Shown: positions 47,301-60,255 of the stretch, piece by piece | Numbering within the stretch: position 1 is the stretch's first letter | Layout: the number at the start of each line of letters is the position of its first letter | Source: Brachypodium distachyon | Taxonomy: Eukaryota > Streptophyta > Magnoliopsida > Poales > Poaceae | Direction of reading: 5' to 3' | NCBI RefSeq assembly: GCF_000005505.3 | Contig: NC_016131.3 | Coordinates: forward strand, 14,591,501-14,655,500 | Length of the DNA: 64,000 bases | Program-made: the position numbers and the translations under genes | The notes under the pieces: generated by a model | Database searches by the model: none | The model's input: only the letters and a program-made list of their open reading frames with translations | What the model was told of the DNA's origin: nothing

Positions 47301-50300
47301 TGTATGATAATATAGGAATTTGCATGCCATTAAACAGAATGCCTATGCAATGTGATCCATTGTTTCATTTTGCCAAAAAATTACTGGTACTGTCAACTAG
47401 CATACACAAAATTACCAGCAAGCCTTACAAGATACACACATCATTGGGCATCACTGAAGCAACCAAATGATGGAGTCCTTCTCTAAGCACGTTCAGAAAA
47501 TATGCGCTTTGGTCATTTGGTACTTTGTTTCTCGTCGTATAACATATGTTCTCAAAATTTACAAATGTATTTGATGGTTCCACTCAATGAGCAAGGCATG
47601 TATCAGGGCAATATGTTGTGAAGATTGCATGTAAGTCAATACAAAAGAATCAACCTCAAAACCTGATCATAAGCTGGGCAGCAATGCAGGTCCGGAGAGT
47701 CTCAGAACCCCACTTAGCCCAAGCACGAAAACTTTGTTTTGTATTTCTTTTCCAAATCAAAATTTTATATTTTCAAAATTATATTCCAGAGTCCAGACAC
47801 TAGTATTTTTATTTTATTGTTTCGCATTGCCAAAATTCTGTCCCAATCACGGAAAAATTGGGCTCATGCATAGGTGAAAAAGGATCTCCTAGCCTCCTAG
47901 GAAGGATGATCGGGAAAATATAAACTTCACCTTTGATATGGATAAAACAGCCTGTTAGCATATGCCTCAAGAAATGCTAAAGCACAAGAAATAATAATGT
48001 ATAGTTGGAAGATATATAGCCAAACAGAATAACTGGACATACTTACTAATTACTATCCAGAATGATTCAAATAATTATTCAGAAGAAACATACCTTCCTG
48101 TTGTTGGGAACATTTTACCACCCGGAGCAAGGAATCTGTCCCTAGCTATAACATAGGACTCCAGCATCCTCTCATTCACCAAAAGGGTTCCTACAAAACA
48201 TTATAGTATCAGTAAGAATTACAGGTCTCGCCAAAATCAACTAACCTCATCATTATATCATTCCTTAAAAAATGAGTACATAGAAAATGTTGTAACACAA
48301 ACATTGCAAAATGCAAACTAGAAACTTTCAGCAACAAACAATTGGCCAGACCAAAACTTGATAGCTGGAACATTTAATCACTCTATGGGCCTATCAACTG
48401 AATCAATGTTCCAAATTTCTAAAAAACTGATAAATCAAACATACAGCTAGGACCCTGTCTTCAAAAAATAGTCTGCCTGATTAGTTTGAAGGCACAATGC
48501 ACTCCGGAACGTACAGTTCAGAGCAAACAAGGGCAGAGAAAAAACAGCACAAGGGCTAACATGTAATGTAATGACTATCCATGCTGCAGAATTGCTACAA
48601 ATCAGCAGTTCAGCCAACCCCACCCCTACATGCAGTGTGTAGTGGTCCTCCTTAAGTTGTACCATGCTTGAATGGAACGGAGGAGCAGCTATAACTCTAT
48701 TCAGAAGCCTAATATAAATAAGTGGCAGATAAATATATTTGAATCCTGAACGATATATTGGCCCGATGTATAGAAGATTGAGCACATACTTATAATAGTT
48801 TAATAAATAAAGGCTCCGTACAAAAATCAGATGTTGTGCTTTGGCTTTCCAGTATTCAACTATTTGATAGACACAATCAATGGTGTCTAATGCAAGTACT
48901 GCCACCTATAATCCTACCAGCTGGCCATTACTAACCCAAAGATCGGTTGCAAAGAGTAACACTTTCAATTGAGAGATCGTCTATTGATACATGTTGTAAT
49001 AGGCTAAACAAATGACACTGAAAACTAGTAATACTTTGTCATCATCACCTGGCACGCGTTTGAAATTTCAAATGTAGTAACTTATATTACATTAATAATA
49101 CATAGTGCATAGAACATCAGTGGAACATATGCAGGCCTAGGTACATAGATTAACAAAAGGATAGAATACTCCTGAGAACTTAACAGAGACTCATACCCAT
49201 AGGCTCGGAAATCAGTATATCAGCTTTCACTGGAAGTTCAACATCTTCAACTTTGCCTTTGATGATCTATTTAAGAGAGTGGAGTCCACAGTTTCAGACA
49301 AGCATCAAAGAAAGGTAACCAAAGTAACCATCCCATCCAACCGACACCAAATATACCGTGATTCGCTGTCCGAGAGATGGGTTCCCGGAAATAAGCCGTT
49401 GAGCATGTTCGACCATTTCAGATGCCTCAACTGCATAGACATGTTTGGCACCAGCCTGACATAACATACCAAACAACACCTGTTATGTAATATCAGACAC
49501 ACAAAGTAAAAGAACCCTCAAGAAGTTTTAAGCACACCTGTGCAGCAAATAATGAAAGAATGCCGCTACCAGCTCCAACATCAACCACAATCCGACCCTC
49601 AAAGTCAGATCTGTTCTCCATTACAGCAGCATAGTATGTTCCTAGAGCGAAAGAATGCGCACTTGTTACATTTTCGCAAAGGCAAGTTGCATGCTATGTT
49701 GATAACAGAATCAAATAACAGTGGACAGTTCAAAATGCAGGCTGACATTTCTCAACATGCGGTCAAATATCTAATGTTAGATAGAGATACTAACCTGTCC
49801 TCACAAAATCTTGTAACATATTTTGCTGATGTAACAGCTGGCCATAGTAGTGGAAATACATTTGTGCTGATGATGCCTCAATTTTTGTATCAAATTTACT
49901 TTTACAGACTGTTATCGATCCATTCTCCAAGGGTTCACCTGTCATATAAGCAGCAATATATTGAAAATAAGAATCTACAGATTGCAGCTATTTTCCATCA
50001 AAGAGTAAAGGAAATTTTTTATTCTGTGTCATCTCTGCTGGTATAAGAGATAAACAAGTGACTGTTGTTTCTTGATGGCCACACAGAACCAATATCTACC
50101 AAAGAGGTACATACTTTTAATACATCTTCTCCAGACAGGCAAAAACACATGCTGTGGAATTAGTCATGTACGTTCTACTTTGATTCGTTAAATTACAGGT
50201 AATTCTCCGATAGAACCGGATGGGCAGAGATAAATCATAAAAGGGTGGCAGTTCTTTTATTTTTGCGAGAAAATAGGGTGGTAGTTCTAAGAGTGCATTC

Positions 50301-51826
50301 GAACAGGGGAGTGAGGGGCATCATCAGATTAGGCACAATTATAGTTATTCAATTTGCACGGAAATGATAGTTTTCGAATGGTAAAGTTAGAATATGCGTT
50401 GTAAAGTATGTAGAATAAAAGCCACTTGTATTTCATGGCAATTGTTGAGACTTGTTATATAGTACAGCAGATGGAGATATATATAACTGACAGCATGTAT
50501 GAGACTCAAAGAACTAACATTGAGAAAGATGGCTGGGGAAATAATGCAACAAACATGCGACTTAAATTATCTGAAACAAGAATTGAAAGGACAAACCATC
50601 TTTTCCACTAATCATTCGTTGTTTCCATCGTTGAAAAGCTAGAGAGAAGGCTTTGCTCTCAGCTTCTGTCCTAAGAACAACCTTAATTGCTCTTGAAAAT
50701 AACTTCTGCCTCAAAGAATTGAAAGTTAACATGAAGCATTTAGTATGTACTACAAGAAAGTTTCAATGTACAGGGCCAAAGAATGATCAACAATTTATGA
50801 TATTAGCTTGCATTAAAGAAATTTAGTAAGTTATCAAGAGGGTAGCAACACTGAGGTGATACACATCAGGGGATCCATATTGACAAAGCAACTTTTTCAA
50901 AGTTGGCTCTATTTAGGGTACATAGCACGGTAATCTTTTGCAAACAGGAATAAGGTGTCAAGAGTGTTGTTATCCACACAACTTGAAGCTACATTAAAGT
51001 AAATTTAGAACAGGCATGCTTAGATAGTTAGATGTACTGATTAAGTCATGAATAAAATAAAATAAAATAAAATGTGCCAAAAATACTGTTCCAAAATACA
51101 AGACGCAATGCAATCTGACACGCCCACGTCATGTTACAGAACTAGTATTTCCATGCAGTACATCAAAATTAAACAATTCTCCATTCAAGCATTTTTTTTT
51201 ACGAAATCAATTGTTCGTCCGTACCAAAAAAATTTGTTCGTCACCACTGTACCTCAGTACTATCTCCGAAGTCCTACCCTGCAAAACCCTACTGAAATGG
51301 GAGAACTGACTACACTACATATTCACATCTGGTCCGCAAAACGAAAACAGAAAATGAACTAGAACCCTATGAAGCAACTGAAGAGTACCTCCTCGACGCC
51401 GCTCTTAGCCTCCGTCTCGCCGCTCACGCACAGCCACTCCGTCCGCCCCAGCTTGAATATCTGCGAATCCCAAAAAACCAAGTCACTCCCCAGACGCATA
51501 GCAATGACACGCACCACCCCTCCCAGAAACCACGCGAACTCGAGGACGAACTGACACACAGCCAGGCTCGGCAAATACAACATCCACGACTCCCCCCCCC
51601 CCCCCCACCCCCCCCAAAAATAACCGAGATCACGGCGCGTTACCTGCGCGACGGCGAGGTCGATCTCGACCGCCTGCTCAGCTCCGGTCCTGGCGAGCCT
51701 GAGGCGCGCAGCCGCCGCCCCGTCCCCGCTGAACACGGCCGTACCGCCGCCGGGCTCCTGCGCGGCGGCGGCGGCGGCGTTGACGTCGGCGAAGGAGACG
51801 TTGGGGAACTGGTCCGGCGACGCCAT
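44320..51826 (-). CDS. CARM1: Histone-arginine methyltransferase CARM1/PRMT4
   Basis: The product is a type I protein arginine methyltransferase that makes asymmetric dimethylarginine on histone H3 and other nuclear proteins, using S-adenosylmethionine. Fifteen exons encode 536 residues: 51826-51644, 51460-51389, 50705-50597, 49938-49795, 49641-49538, 49455-49357, 49266-49197, 48190-48094, 47050-46996, 46348-46265, 45503-45426, 45324-45221, 45089-44917, 44817-44663 and 44403-44320. Residues 1-130 match the plant PRMT4 N-terminal domain. The SAM site VDVGAGSG is at 189-196, followed by VYAVEASEM. The double-E loop has Glu258 and Glu267 (SEPMGTLLVNE). The THW loop is at 415-417. A Gln-rich tail ends SAAFTR. 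One intron carries a Stowaway MITE. The length and tail match rice and Arabidopsis PRMT4 proteins. Confidence 0.96.
45949..46064. mobile_element. Stowaway-type MITE in a CARM1 intron
   Basis: A 116-bp element with ends TACTCCCTCCGTCCCATATT and AATATGTGACGGAGGAAGTA in inverted orientation. It lies in the intron between exons 10 and 11. Confidence 0.9.
51592..51615. repeat. Poly-C tract in CARM1 intron 1
   Basis: Fifteen C, one A, then eight C on the plus strand (a G-run in the transcript), within the 183-bp first intron of CARM1. Confidence 0.95.
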
Positions 51827-53411
51827 TGGGTCAGAGATCCGCCCAGGGCTCCGCGCGACGCGGCGGAGGAGGAGCAGGAGGAAGGGGGGCTAGCTAGGGT
51901 TTTGCGGGGGCTCTCGTGGAGAGCTGCTCGGGGGTTTTTACGGCTCGTGGCCTTTTTTTTTCCTCTTTTTACCCCGTCTCGTTTGCGGCGGGTTTTAATT
52001 CCGGTGGAGACGACGCGCCCCGCCGCCAGAGCCAGCCACGTCGACGCCTACGGGTTCATTCGAAAGACGTTACACTGACAAACTGAGCCCGTTGCTCCGG
52101 TAGGATCTCTGGGACCCAGTATCAGTGAGTCCTGTTAACCCCTCCCCGGGTGCGCCGTAGCAGCAGGAAAGAGTTAAAGCAAAGCCGCCGGCCGGAGGGG
52201 CGTACGGTACGGCTGTGTGTGACGTGAGTGTTCTTTACTGGAGAGACAGCTGTGTGCGACTGGGCGGTGGGACCTACTATACCAGTGTTCTGTCAAGGGA
52301 GCCAGGTCCCTGATTTCATTTGGCCTCAAAAAAGAAAAAGGTCCCTGATTTCATTAACGAAATGGACAAAGGTTCTCACGGCAAAACGAGAGGTTCCTAG
52401 GATGTTTACCTGAAGATGTCTCATCCTTGCACATACATTTCAGAATTTCCTGGAAATGAACACGGCTACCTATGGGGAGAGACCATCGATCTCACGGTAT
52501 CACTCATCATCTCCATGATTGGCTGATCGAACAGACAATTGGTAAATTTCAAGTGTCTGGCAAGCTGCTGTCTTTTCTCCTACTCTTTCTGACCGAAATT
52601 AATTGTCAAATATTACATATATTTAGATTTTTTTATTCATAAATACATCTGTATTTGAATAAATTTGAGATAAGTAATACCGGTCGAAGGGAGTACGAAG
52701 AATTGTGTACATGTTAATTATTTCCTGCGACTTGCTCGGGTTTAATTCGTGGCTGCCATGTCCTCCTTGGATCCCAGCCCCAGGTCAAGAGCTCCCATGT
52801 CTCCCAATACGTAGTGGCGAGCCAGTACATGTACAGGAGACACAGCTACGTACGTCGTGCACCGCCTTTTGCTAGGGGAGTACTGTCTGCAACAGCTGGT
52901 TAGTTGGCTACCAGCAGCATTGTTTCCAACTGCATTCATGGTCGTTTCGGGCATAGTGAAACCTTGAAACAAATGAGAGTGCTTAATTGTTCCTTCTCTC
53001 TGGCGCAAATACGATGGAAATGGTAGCGACAACTCTCGAAGTTCCCGGACGTAGCTATCATCATGGTAATTAAGCGGAGAGGAAAACATCAACTTAACAG
53101 ACAGAGTTTTATTGGCCTGGCCAGTAGAGATGACCATATCATTCTTCTGGCCAATCAAACGGGTAAATGGAGAATGCGTGTATAGAAGAAAACCACATCC
53201 AGAAACACCACCTTAATTAAACTCAAATGTACTCTCCCCGTTAACTGCTCGTATAACATCAAAAGGCATCAACCAATCCAATAATCTCATACATACATAT
53301 ATAGTTACATCGATCGTAAACACACAGCGGCAATCACAGCAGCAGAAGCAGAAGAAGAGAAACAAAATGGGAAGATCAAATCCGTGGTGGCAAAAGGAGA
53401 TAGATTGCCGG
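51827..53411. other. Intergenic region upstream of CARM1 and downstream of RALF
   Basis: The GC-rich CARM1 promoter runs to about 52230. A degraded Stowaway lies at 52581-52695. The stretch from about 53200 includes the likely RALF 3' UTR. A minus-strand frame at 52742-53158 shows no recognisable domain and is not called. Confidence 0.45.
52581..52695. mobile_element. Degraded Stowaway-type MITE
   Basis: TACTCTTTCTGACCGAAATT at the left and GGTCGAAGGGAGTA at the right form a weak inverted repeat. The interior AAATATTACATATATTTAGA resembles the elements at 5592 and 24992. It is older than the other copies, judging by its divergence. Confidence 0.65.
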
Positions 53412-53720
53412 TCAGTCGCGGCACTGCGTGATGGCGGAGCAGCCGCGCTGGTAAGGATTGGCCTCGGCGCCGGGCTGGCAGTTGTAGTAGGACGCGCCCT
53501 GCCGCGAGCACGGCACGCTGTCCGCGAACAGCGCGCTGTAGCTGATGTAACCCATCAGCAGGCTGGCGGCGCCCGCGGTGCTGCTGCTGTTGTCCTCCTG
53601 CAGCCACCGCCGCCTCTCGCCGAAGTCTCCGCCGGCGGCGCTCGCGTGGGCGGCGGCGAAGAGACCCACGGCCAGCACGAGGACAAGGAGAAGGGGCAGA
53701 GGCAGAGCACGCGGCGCCAT
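53412..53720 (-). CDS. RALF-type secreted peptide hormone precursor
   Basis: RALF peptides are secreted cysteine-rich signals that act through FERONIA-family receptor kinases and raise apoplastic pH. The intronless gene encodes 102 residues. A hydrophobic signal peptide covers about residues 1-28. RRWL at 37-40 fits the RRxL site for subtilase S1P. The mature part starts near YISY (58-61) and has the four conserved cysteines at 71, 81, 94 and 100, within CSRQGASYYNCQPGAEANPY and GCSAITQC. The usual YISYGAL is YISYSAL here, and the following basic residues are replaced by FADS. The ATG at 53720 is chosen because the signal peptide follows it directly; the open frame extends further upstream without protein-like features. 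Confidence 0.92.
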   Translation of the reverse strand: MAPRALPLPLLLVLVLAVGLFAAAHASAAGGDFGERRRWLQEDNSSSTAGAASLLMGYISYSALFADSVPCSRQGASYYNCQPGAEANPYQRGCSAITQCRD

Positions 53721-55010
53721 GGTGGTGGATCGGGTCGTTTTTCTTTGCTGGATCGACGTGCGAGGGGCTATGGATTTGGGGGAGTCTGGGGATGGAGGGA
53801 TGGACGCTACGGGGTTTTTAAACGCGGCGGGGGGCTCTTGTTTGCTGTCGCTGGGGTGGGGTTCCACTACTACGGTTTCTGGCGTGGAGGGATGCTCGGA
53901 TTTGCAGGTTGCGACTGGGGCATTTTCGTTTTCCATTTTCAAATGCAAAGCGACAACAACAACAGAGTTCCTATCTACGGAGTAAGAATTTCGGTTTCAC
54001 CAGCTCCTCAAGATGTTGTTGCTTGTTGATGCTCGGATTTACAGGTTGCAACCGAAAATTAGATCACGATCAAGACAGGGTTCAAATGCGCAAAGCTAAG
54101 TTTCGTAGTGGCGGGCGACTGACCGGCTTGTGTGGTCACAGCTTGCTCCGGTGTTGCTAGCAGATCTTTTTGGCTTTCTATTCCTGCGTAACAGAGTTCC
54201 TATTTTTCTCGAGAAAAAAACATGCACAAAAATGATCTAAGAATTCGAGTTCTCTTGTTTGCCTATGAATATTCTCAACCAGAGAGATCGTGAGGTTATG
54301 ATTTTTTGGGACAATGATCAGTTTTATTGATTCCTAAAAGAAAGCTACGGTGGATCGGTACGACCGGAACAAACATAACCGACGAAGACCTTTCATAAAA
54401 GTAAAAGCTCCACGATCATCCTTTGAAGCCAATCCTTAGAGATCCACCTTTTACTTCTTGATGTTCATCAATGTATCTGATGACTGAAGCCACGTTGCAC
54501 GAGCTGAACTGATCTCATAGTTTTGAAAAACTGCATGAGCTGACCATCTCAAAAAGAAGATTGTTGAATGCATCGTGGGCGGAGAAGCACCCTCACATGA
54601 CAAGCCGTGAAACCGTTGCTTCAGAAGTTAACTGATAAGATGGAAAAGACTAAAAAATACGAAAAAACATGGAATGGATGTGGCATCTACAATATGATGA
54701 GGACGAAACTAGTATGATATTTATCTAGACGCCGCTGCCGCAATCAAGGACACAAAAATCTAACGAAAAAGTAATAAAACTATATGGCAAACTTTGAGCC
54801 GTAGTTCCACCGCATCTCGGTGTTAGATCGGCTGAGTGACAAGGAGGGACCGCCGGAGTTCTAAGATTCCTTCAAAATAGGTTTTTGCACGCCGAGTTAT
54901 TAGGTCCCACGTGTGTATGTAGTGCATTTTTTCCTTTTTTTTCTCATTCACGAGTGAATGACAATGCTGACCATACTCTTTTTTCCGAGAAAATGCTGAC
55001 CAAAATAATT
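53721..55010. other. Intergenic region with possible transposon remnant
   Basis: A TTTAAAAA word on the minus strand near 53815 may be the RALF TATA box. The stretch 54300-54890 is non-coding, and its text (including GAGCCGTAGTTCCACCGCAT and CTAGACGCCGCTGCCGCAAT) looks like repetitive grass DNA, but no terminal structure was found. Confidence 0.35.
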
Positions 55011-55154
55011 ATGGCCCAATAACTACAGCAAAAAAGAAACCGAAAAGCCGGACAAACCCCATTGACCTCCTAGAAAGGCCCAATGGACCCAACACTCCAA
55101 AAGAACGGCCTTAAATTCTAAACAAGGCCTCTAGGGTTTATGAAAGTATAAATT
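55011..55154 (+). promoter_or_regulatory. RPS21 promoter: site II elements, telo-box, TATA box
   Basis: TGGCCCAAT at 55012-55020 and AGGCCCAAT at 55077-55085 are site II-type motifs. CTAGGGTTTA at 55131-55140 is a telo-box (AAACCCTA complement). TATAAATT at 55147-55154 is the TATA box. A 5' UTR intron is likely from 55275 (GGAG|GTACAC) to 56068 (TTGCAG), just before the start codon. Plant ribosomal protein genes commonly have this layout. Confidence 0.7.
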
Positions 55155-56070
55155 CCCCTTAAAAAAAATCCCCAGCTGTAAAATCCAATTCTGACCACCG
55201 CGTGTGATCTCTTTCATGCTCATCGCAGCGCCGTCGCAACCGCAGCACCCGTCTCCTCCTTCCTTAGATCGGAGGTACACCGTGATTTCCCCGTCCTCAC
55301 TCCATTGCCTGTATTGGTAGTCTCCTGCCCGTTGTTAAATGCACGTCAGTTCGCCGCTAATCTACGCAGATTCCTTCCTATGTTCGGCGTCGATTTCGTT
55401 GTCCTTCACAAAATCCGTGTTCTACTATTGCAGCAATCGTTAGAATTGTTTATGTGCGATTGTCTAGTTTACTTTCCATGAATGATGAATCTACTCGTGA
55501 TTTTGTCGCGAGAAGATGTGATTGGAGAGATGGGATTTTTGGGTGTACTTTTTTGAAGTATTTATGTTTGTTTAGTGGCTGTTGTAGTTGTATTCTTGTG
55601 GATTGCTGTCGAATTTGCTAAACACGGATACATTGTTGATCTCAACTACTTCCTCACGTATACTATTAAAACTTAAAATATTGTTGGGCTGGTTTGGTGC
55701 TGGGGCATTGCTATGATGAATTATTAGTCAAACCAAGAATTTGGGGTACACAAAATACGCCTCACATAAAGAAACGGGTGGGAGTATTCTTTGGCGGTGT
55801 TCATATGCGGATTGACTTTGACCTGTCAAAACAAGCAGTTTCAATTCACAGCTGGAGACGCTAGTGTTATGAACTATCATGGTGGTTGCGTAGTCAAAAA
55901 AATAAATACCAAAACGGTAGCCAGTTAAAAATGGTTCTAGAAAACCGTTTATGGAACGCCGCTAATCTTCTTCATACAATAGCATCCTTGGTGGTTAGTT
56001 TCACTGCTAAATATGTATATGTTTCTTTGATGACCAGCAGTAGTGTTCCGGTATCCCTCCAGTTGCAGCC

Positions 56071-56995
56071 ATGCAGAACGAGGAGGGAAAGATGGTGGAT
56101 CTCTATGTCCCCAGGAAGTGGTACGTGTAGTCGTGTTCTTGCTAAAATGCTGTGGCATGGCAACCTTTCTGATGCTTGAGTTGTACTGGTTCTCGCAGCT
56201 CTGCCACGAACAGGATCATAACTGCCAAGGACCATGCTTCTGTCCAGATCAACATCGGGCATGTGGATGAGAATGGACTGTATGATGGCCGTTTCACCAC
56301 TTTTGCTCTCTCTGGATTTGTCCGTGGCCAGGTGCTTTACCCCTGTTATTCTGACACCAGTCATTTGTTTTAAAGCACATTGTGTGAAGGATCCAGATTC
56401 TCTCTGTTCACTTCTGAATGTTTTATGAAATGGGTGGGTTTTCAGTTTATTATTTTTGTGAGGAGATCGGTGGGGTGAAACTGTTAGTGTTTAGCCACTC
56501 AAAATGAAGGTTCATTAATTTATTTGCTCGAGGATGTATTTTATCTACAGCTGTACATACGTGATACAATTCGAGATTATCCAGAAGCAACACCATTCTG
56601 GCTAGCATTTTAAAATTGTTCATGGGTATTGGTAACCCTGTTAACATCTGAGTTACATATACAGAAACGCTTGATCAGTTGTGCATGGGTATTGGTAATA
56701 ACTTGGCTGTTCCAAAACGGTTTTATTTTCTACTTAGTAATCCTATGGTGAATTTGTTCCCTTTTAGAATACTTCTCTGGTTGCATGTCGGCTAAGATTG
56801 ATATTCTTGTGGCTACTCAGAATGATGATAATTGGTAATTTGATTAAGCATGCCTTGAGATCTTAGTTGTTACATGATTGTTGATGCAACCCTGTCTGTG
56901 GTTCTTATAAAGCTATACCATCTTGTTTGCAGGGTGATGCGGATGGTGCTTTGGACAGGCTCTGGCAGCAGAAGAAGGCTGAGCTCAAGCAGTAG
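56071..56995 (+). CDS. RPS21: Small-subunit (40S) ribosomal protein S21
   Basis: The product is the eukaryote-specific protein eS21 of the 40S subunit. Three coding exons, 56071-56120, 56199-56331 and 56933-56995, encode 81 residues, the usual length in plants. Diagnostic blocks are [16 protein letters not shown] at the start, [20 protein letters not shown], the loop [20 protein letters not shown], and the end [14 protein letters not shown]. The first ATG after the 5' UTR intron acceptor is used. The site II and telo-box promoter upstream fits co-regulation with other ribosomal genes, including NSA2 in this window. Confidence 0.96.
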
Positions 56996-59900
56996 GAGTC
57001 CCGCTTGGGATATTTTGCTAGAATAGGTCCTTATGAAGCCGTAATAAACTTTATTTGAGGAATCTGTTATAGTTGTTTATGCCTTGCGTATGAATGGTCC
57101 ATGTTGGCTATGATGAAACCTTACTTGAAGAATCAGTTATGATTGACCTTTGATTACAAATTGTCTATGTTTCTATGATGAAAGTTCTATGATGCAATCC
57201 TTCCTGAGAATATGGCTGATTTCTGAACTGCGTTTAAGCCATTTTTTAACCCCTGGTCTGTCATTGAGTTGCTGTACTTGCTTTCTCTAGTTTCATGCCG
57301 CCTGAAGCTGGATAAACTTGTCAGATTTAGCCAGATGTGGTGTAGAAGGTGTTTTACAGATTAAATCACTTTCAAAAACAAATGGGAAGATTAGTGTGTA
57401 GGTGGGAAGATAACTCTTGCATTCTGTAGCCAGCAACCGGTGGCTTATTCCAAACATGAATAAATCCACATACTTGTTTGGCAAAAGAAATTTATGAATT
57501 TTTTTTCTTGAACAAATGTCATATTTCAATTTTTTTTGTCAATCTTAAAGAACAAATCTGCAAATAGAGCTTACTATTTCTTATTCATGATAGAGAGTTA
57601 AGAGTTACTGTGGGACAGGTCAAATGAGTTCAGTTTGATTTGTTGAGGGGACCTACTGTATTCCATCAGCATTTTGAAAAACAGAAAGCTGACAGGAAAC
57701 AATAAGCTAAATTTAGAACACAAAACAAAATCTTCGACTTCTAAATGAACAGGAGAAGAAATGGGTGTACTGAAGTTGTCCTGGAGAGAAATTCACATAA
57801 TTTTAATTTTTCTAGATGTTCTCTCCATGTTTCATCTAGGATCAGTAGCAAAGTAAGGTGCTAACTGTAGGGGACATGAGTACTCTTAGGTGTGTAGCAC
57901 AAGGTTGCCATCATCAACCACCCAAGTCTGAGTCTCACTTGTACCTTCATTACAGAAGTGTGTAGGAATGTTGAAGAAAGGTCCAACCATGTGCGCAAAA
58001 TTCAGGTTGCGACTATAGGTGCTCTCCTACTTAGCAGTGGATGGTGATGCTGTAGTTCTTTCCTTGATGTCCCCCACCAATCCACCATCCTACTCCAAAG
58101 AGAAGCTACTGGGCTACTGGCCCAGGTCAGGGAGGGAGCAAGCATGAGAAGTCCAGGTCCCTACTGTTCCTGATGGAAAGAAGGGACACCAAAGGCAAGC
58201 ATTTCCCAAAAGCACAGTGCATTCCCCCAAGCATGCCCACACCTCCATCATGAAAGTGCCCCCTCTCGTGCCTCCCTCTCCCATTTCCTTATGGTGGTAT
58301 GTATGATTGATCCAATTAACCTGATTTTATGTTTTTGCCATAGTTTCTACAATTCTTGATTTGTAAACACCTGGAGCCTTTGTGCACTGTTTCTCTAACT
58401 GGATTTAGCTGTGATGTTTTTCTTGAAAAACTTTTTAAGAGTCATGGAGATTAGACATAGATATTTTGTAGACGTTGGCTTTAGGACGATGTTGACTTGA
58501 GTGATTTATGTTGGAGAACAAATATACGGAAAGATTTGTTCCTTTTTACTTTTGGGGTGAAGACCACTTTCTTGCTTAATGTCGCGCCCACCAACTGTTT
58601 GGTAAAATGACAAAACTGCCAAACCATGTAGGTGTTTACATCTGTTAGTACTAGTTCATTTCTTGCACACGTCCTTATTGTGTTCATGGTAGATGCGGGC
58701 TTGCCGCTCATCTGATCAATTTCTTTTGTCAAGTGAGAAGGCGAGGACATCTCACAAGGACGAGGATCAGGAAGGGCAAGGGTATATTAGATGGAAAAGG
58801 TCATGAGAGACCGAATACCTTGTCTTTTTCATTAAGCATTTCAACTTTAGGAAAGAATCTGTGCAATGTTTCCCTTTCCCTGTACGTAGTTAATGGATGG
58901 GGAGTAAGGAACCACCATAGGGACTGCACCATATGCGGCGAGCATCCGCAAACTGTAACAGCACAGCCTTTATCCTGAATTGACTAGAGAATATCACAAA
59001 CATCCACGATGCCTGCGTATTGTTACGTACACGGTTCCATCGACACCACCTTTTGGAATAGGCTACCGTATGGTACGGGCATCTCACTTCTGTGAGAGGT
59101 TCTTGAGTCGAGAGAAATATATTATGGATTTTTCCATCACTTCAGTTGTATCAATAACCTTTCTAGTCATGTACACATGTTTAAGTTAGAGAATGCAGCT
59201 AATTGAGCACATACATAGGCAATTTGACCTTTTTATTGTTGACTGATCGTTGGTTGCTTCAAGTTGGCCTTGCCTGTAGTATTTCATTTGGTTTTTGATT
59301 ATGGCCAAATGTTTTATTGGCTAAATGGAGCTGAGGACCTAGTTAATTTTGGTCCCTTGGAAGTACTAATTCTGATATAACTTGCAAAACACAGTTAAGC
59401 ATATAATTCTTTTGATTATGGCGTAGCTGCACATCCTGGTGTTTTGGACTATACATGAAGCATTCAGATGCTGATACAACTTTTCAAGAATATTTTTGAA
59501 GCGGAGACAATGCGTTTTTATCTTTGTTGCTTCCTACTGTACTGTGCTGCTTGGTTGCGTGCGATCCCATACCATGGCTGTTCATGATATGTATTCCTCA
59601 GGTGCATTATTGTTAACTTTAGCGTGGTTAACTGATTATCCTTGTCTCTTCATGTGCACCTTTTGCCTCACAATCTTGTTGAGTGGTTTTTCACTGGGAC
59701 ATTGTTTGCCTGTATGTTCGATTTGTTGTTGACGGTAGCTCCATGCTCAGTTTCCTACGATATTGACTTGAAAAAGTCCACAGATATTTTGCAATGATGC
59801 TCAGTTCCGTGGGATTTTCTGACGCATCAATGTTGTTTTTAATGCTTTCTGTTTTCTCTTTGTGTTCACAATATATGAGAGCCTTAATATTTTGCACAAC

Positions 59901-60255
59901 TCATGCAGGGATCTGGTAACTAATTGTAATTTTTCATGTGCAGTCAGATCATCTCCACTCTCACTCCCGAAGAGTCTGTTCAGCAGTCTGCTACAATGAA
60001 TATATTACTGTTTGAAACTTTTGGGTCTCGTACCAGGTTATCATGCCCCCAGACAACATTAATTGCCTGTTTTAAACTGCCATCTTTAGAGGTTTTATCT
60101 AAGTATTTGTGTGGTTCTTGACCTTCGATTTTCTGATTAAATAGGTACAAATGAGGAGACATCATGGTACTAATTACCTATACAAGTAAGATATTATCCC
60201 AATCATTTAATACTTCATACAAAAAGATGAACCATAGGGCACATTTTCACCATAG

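Noticed and set aside
48447..48905. Minus-strand 152-codon open frame in a CARM1 intron
   Set aside because: It lies wholly within the intron between exons 7 and 8, has no conserved motif, and has the AT-rich hydrophobic make-up of translated intron DNA.
52742..53158. Minus-strand 138-codon open frame between CARM1 and RALF
   Set aside because: It has no start context, domain, splice pattern or family resemblance, and its composition matches the surrounding intergenic DNA.
53367..54029. Plus-strand 220-codon open frame opposite RALF
   Set aside because: It is antisense to a clear RALF precursor and is Gly/Arg-rich without recognisable features.
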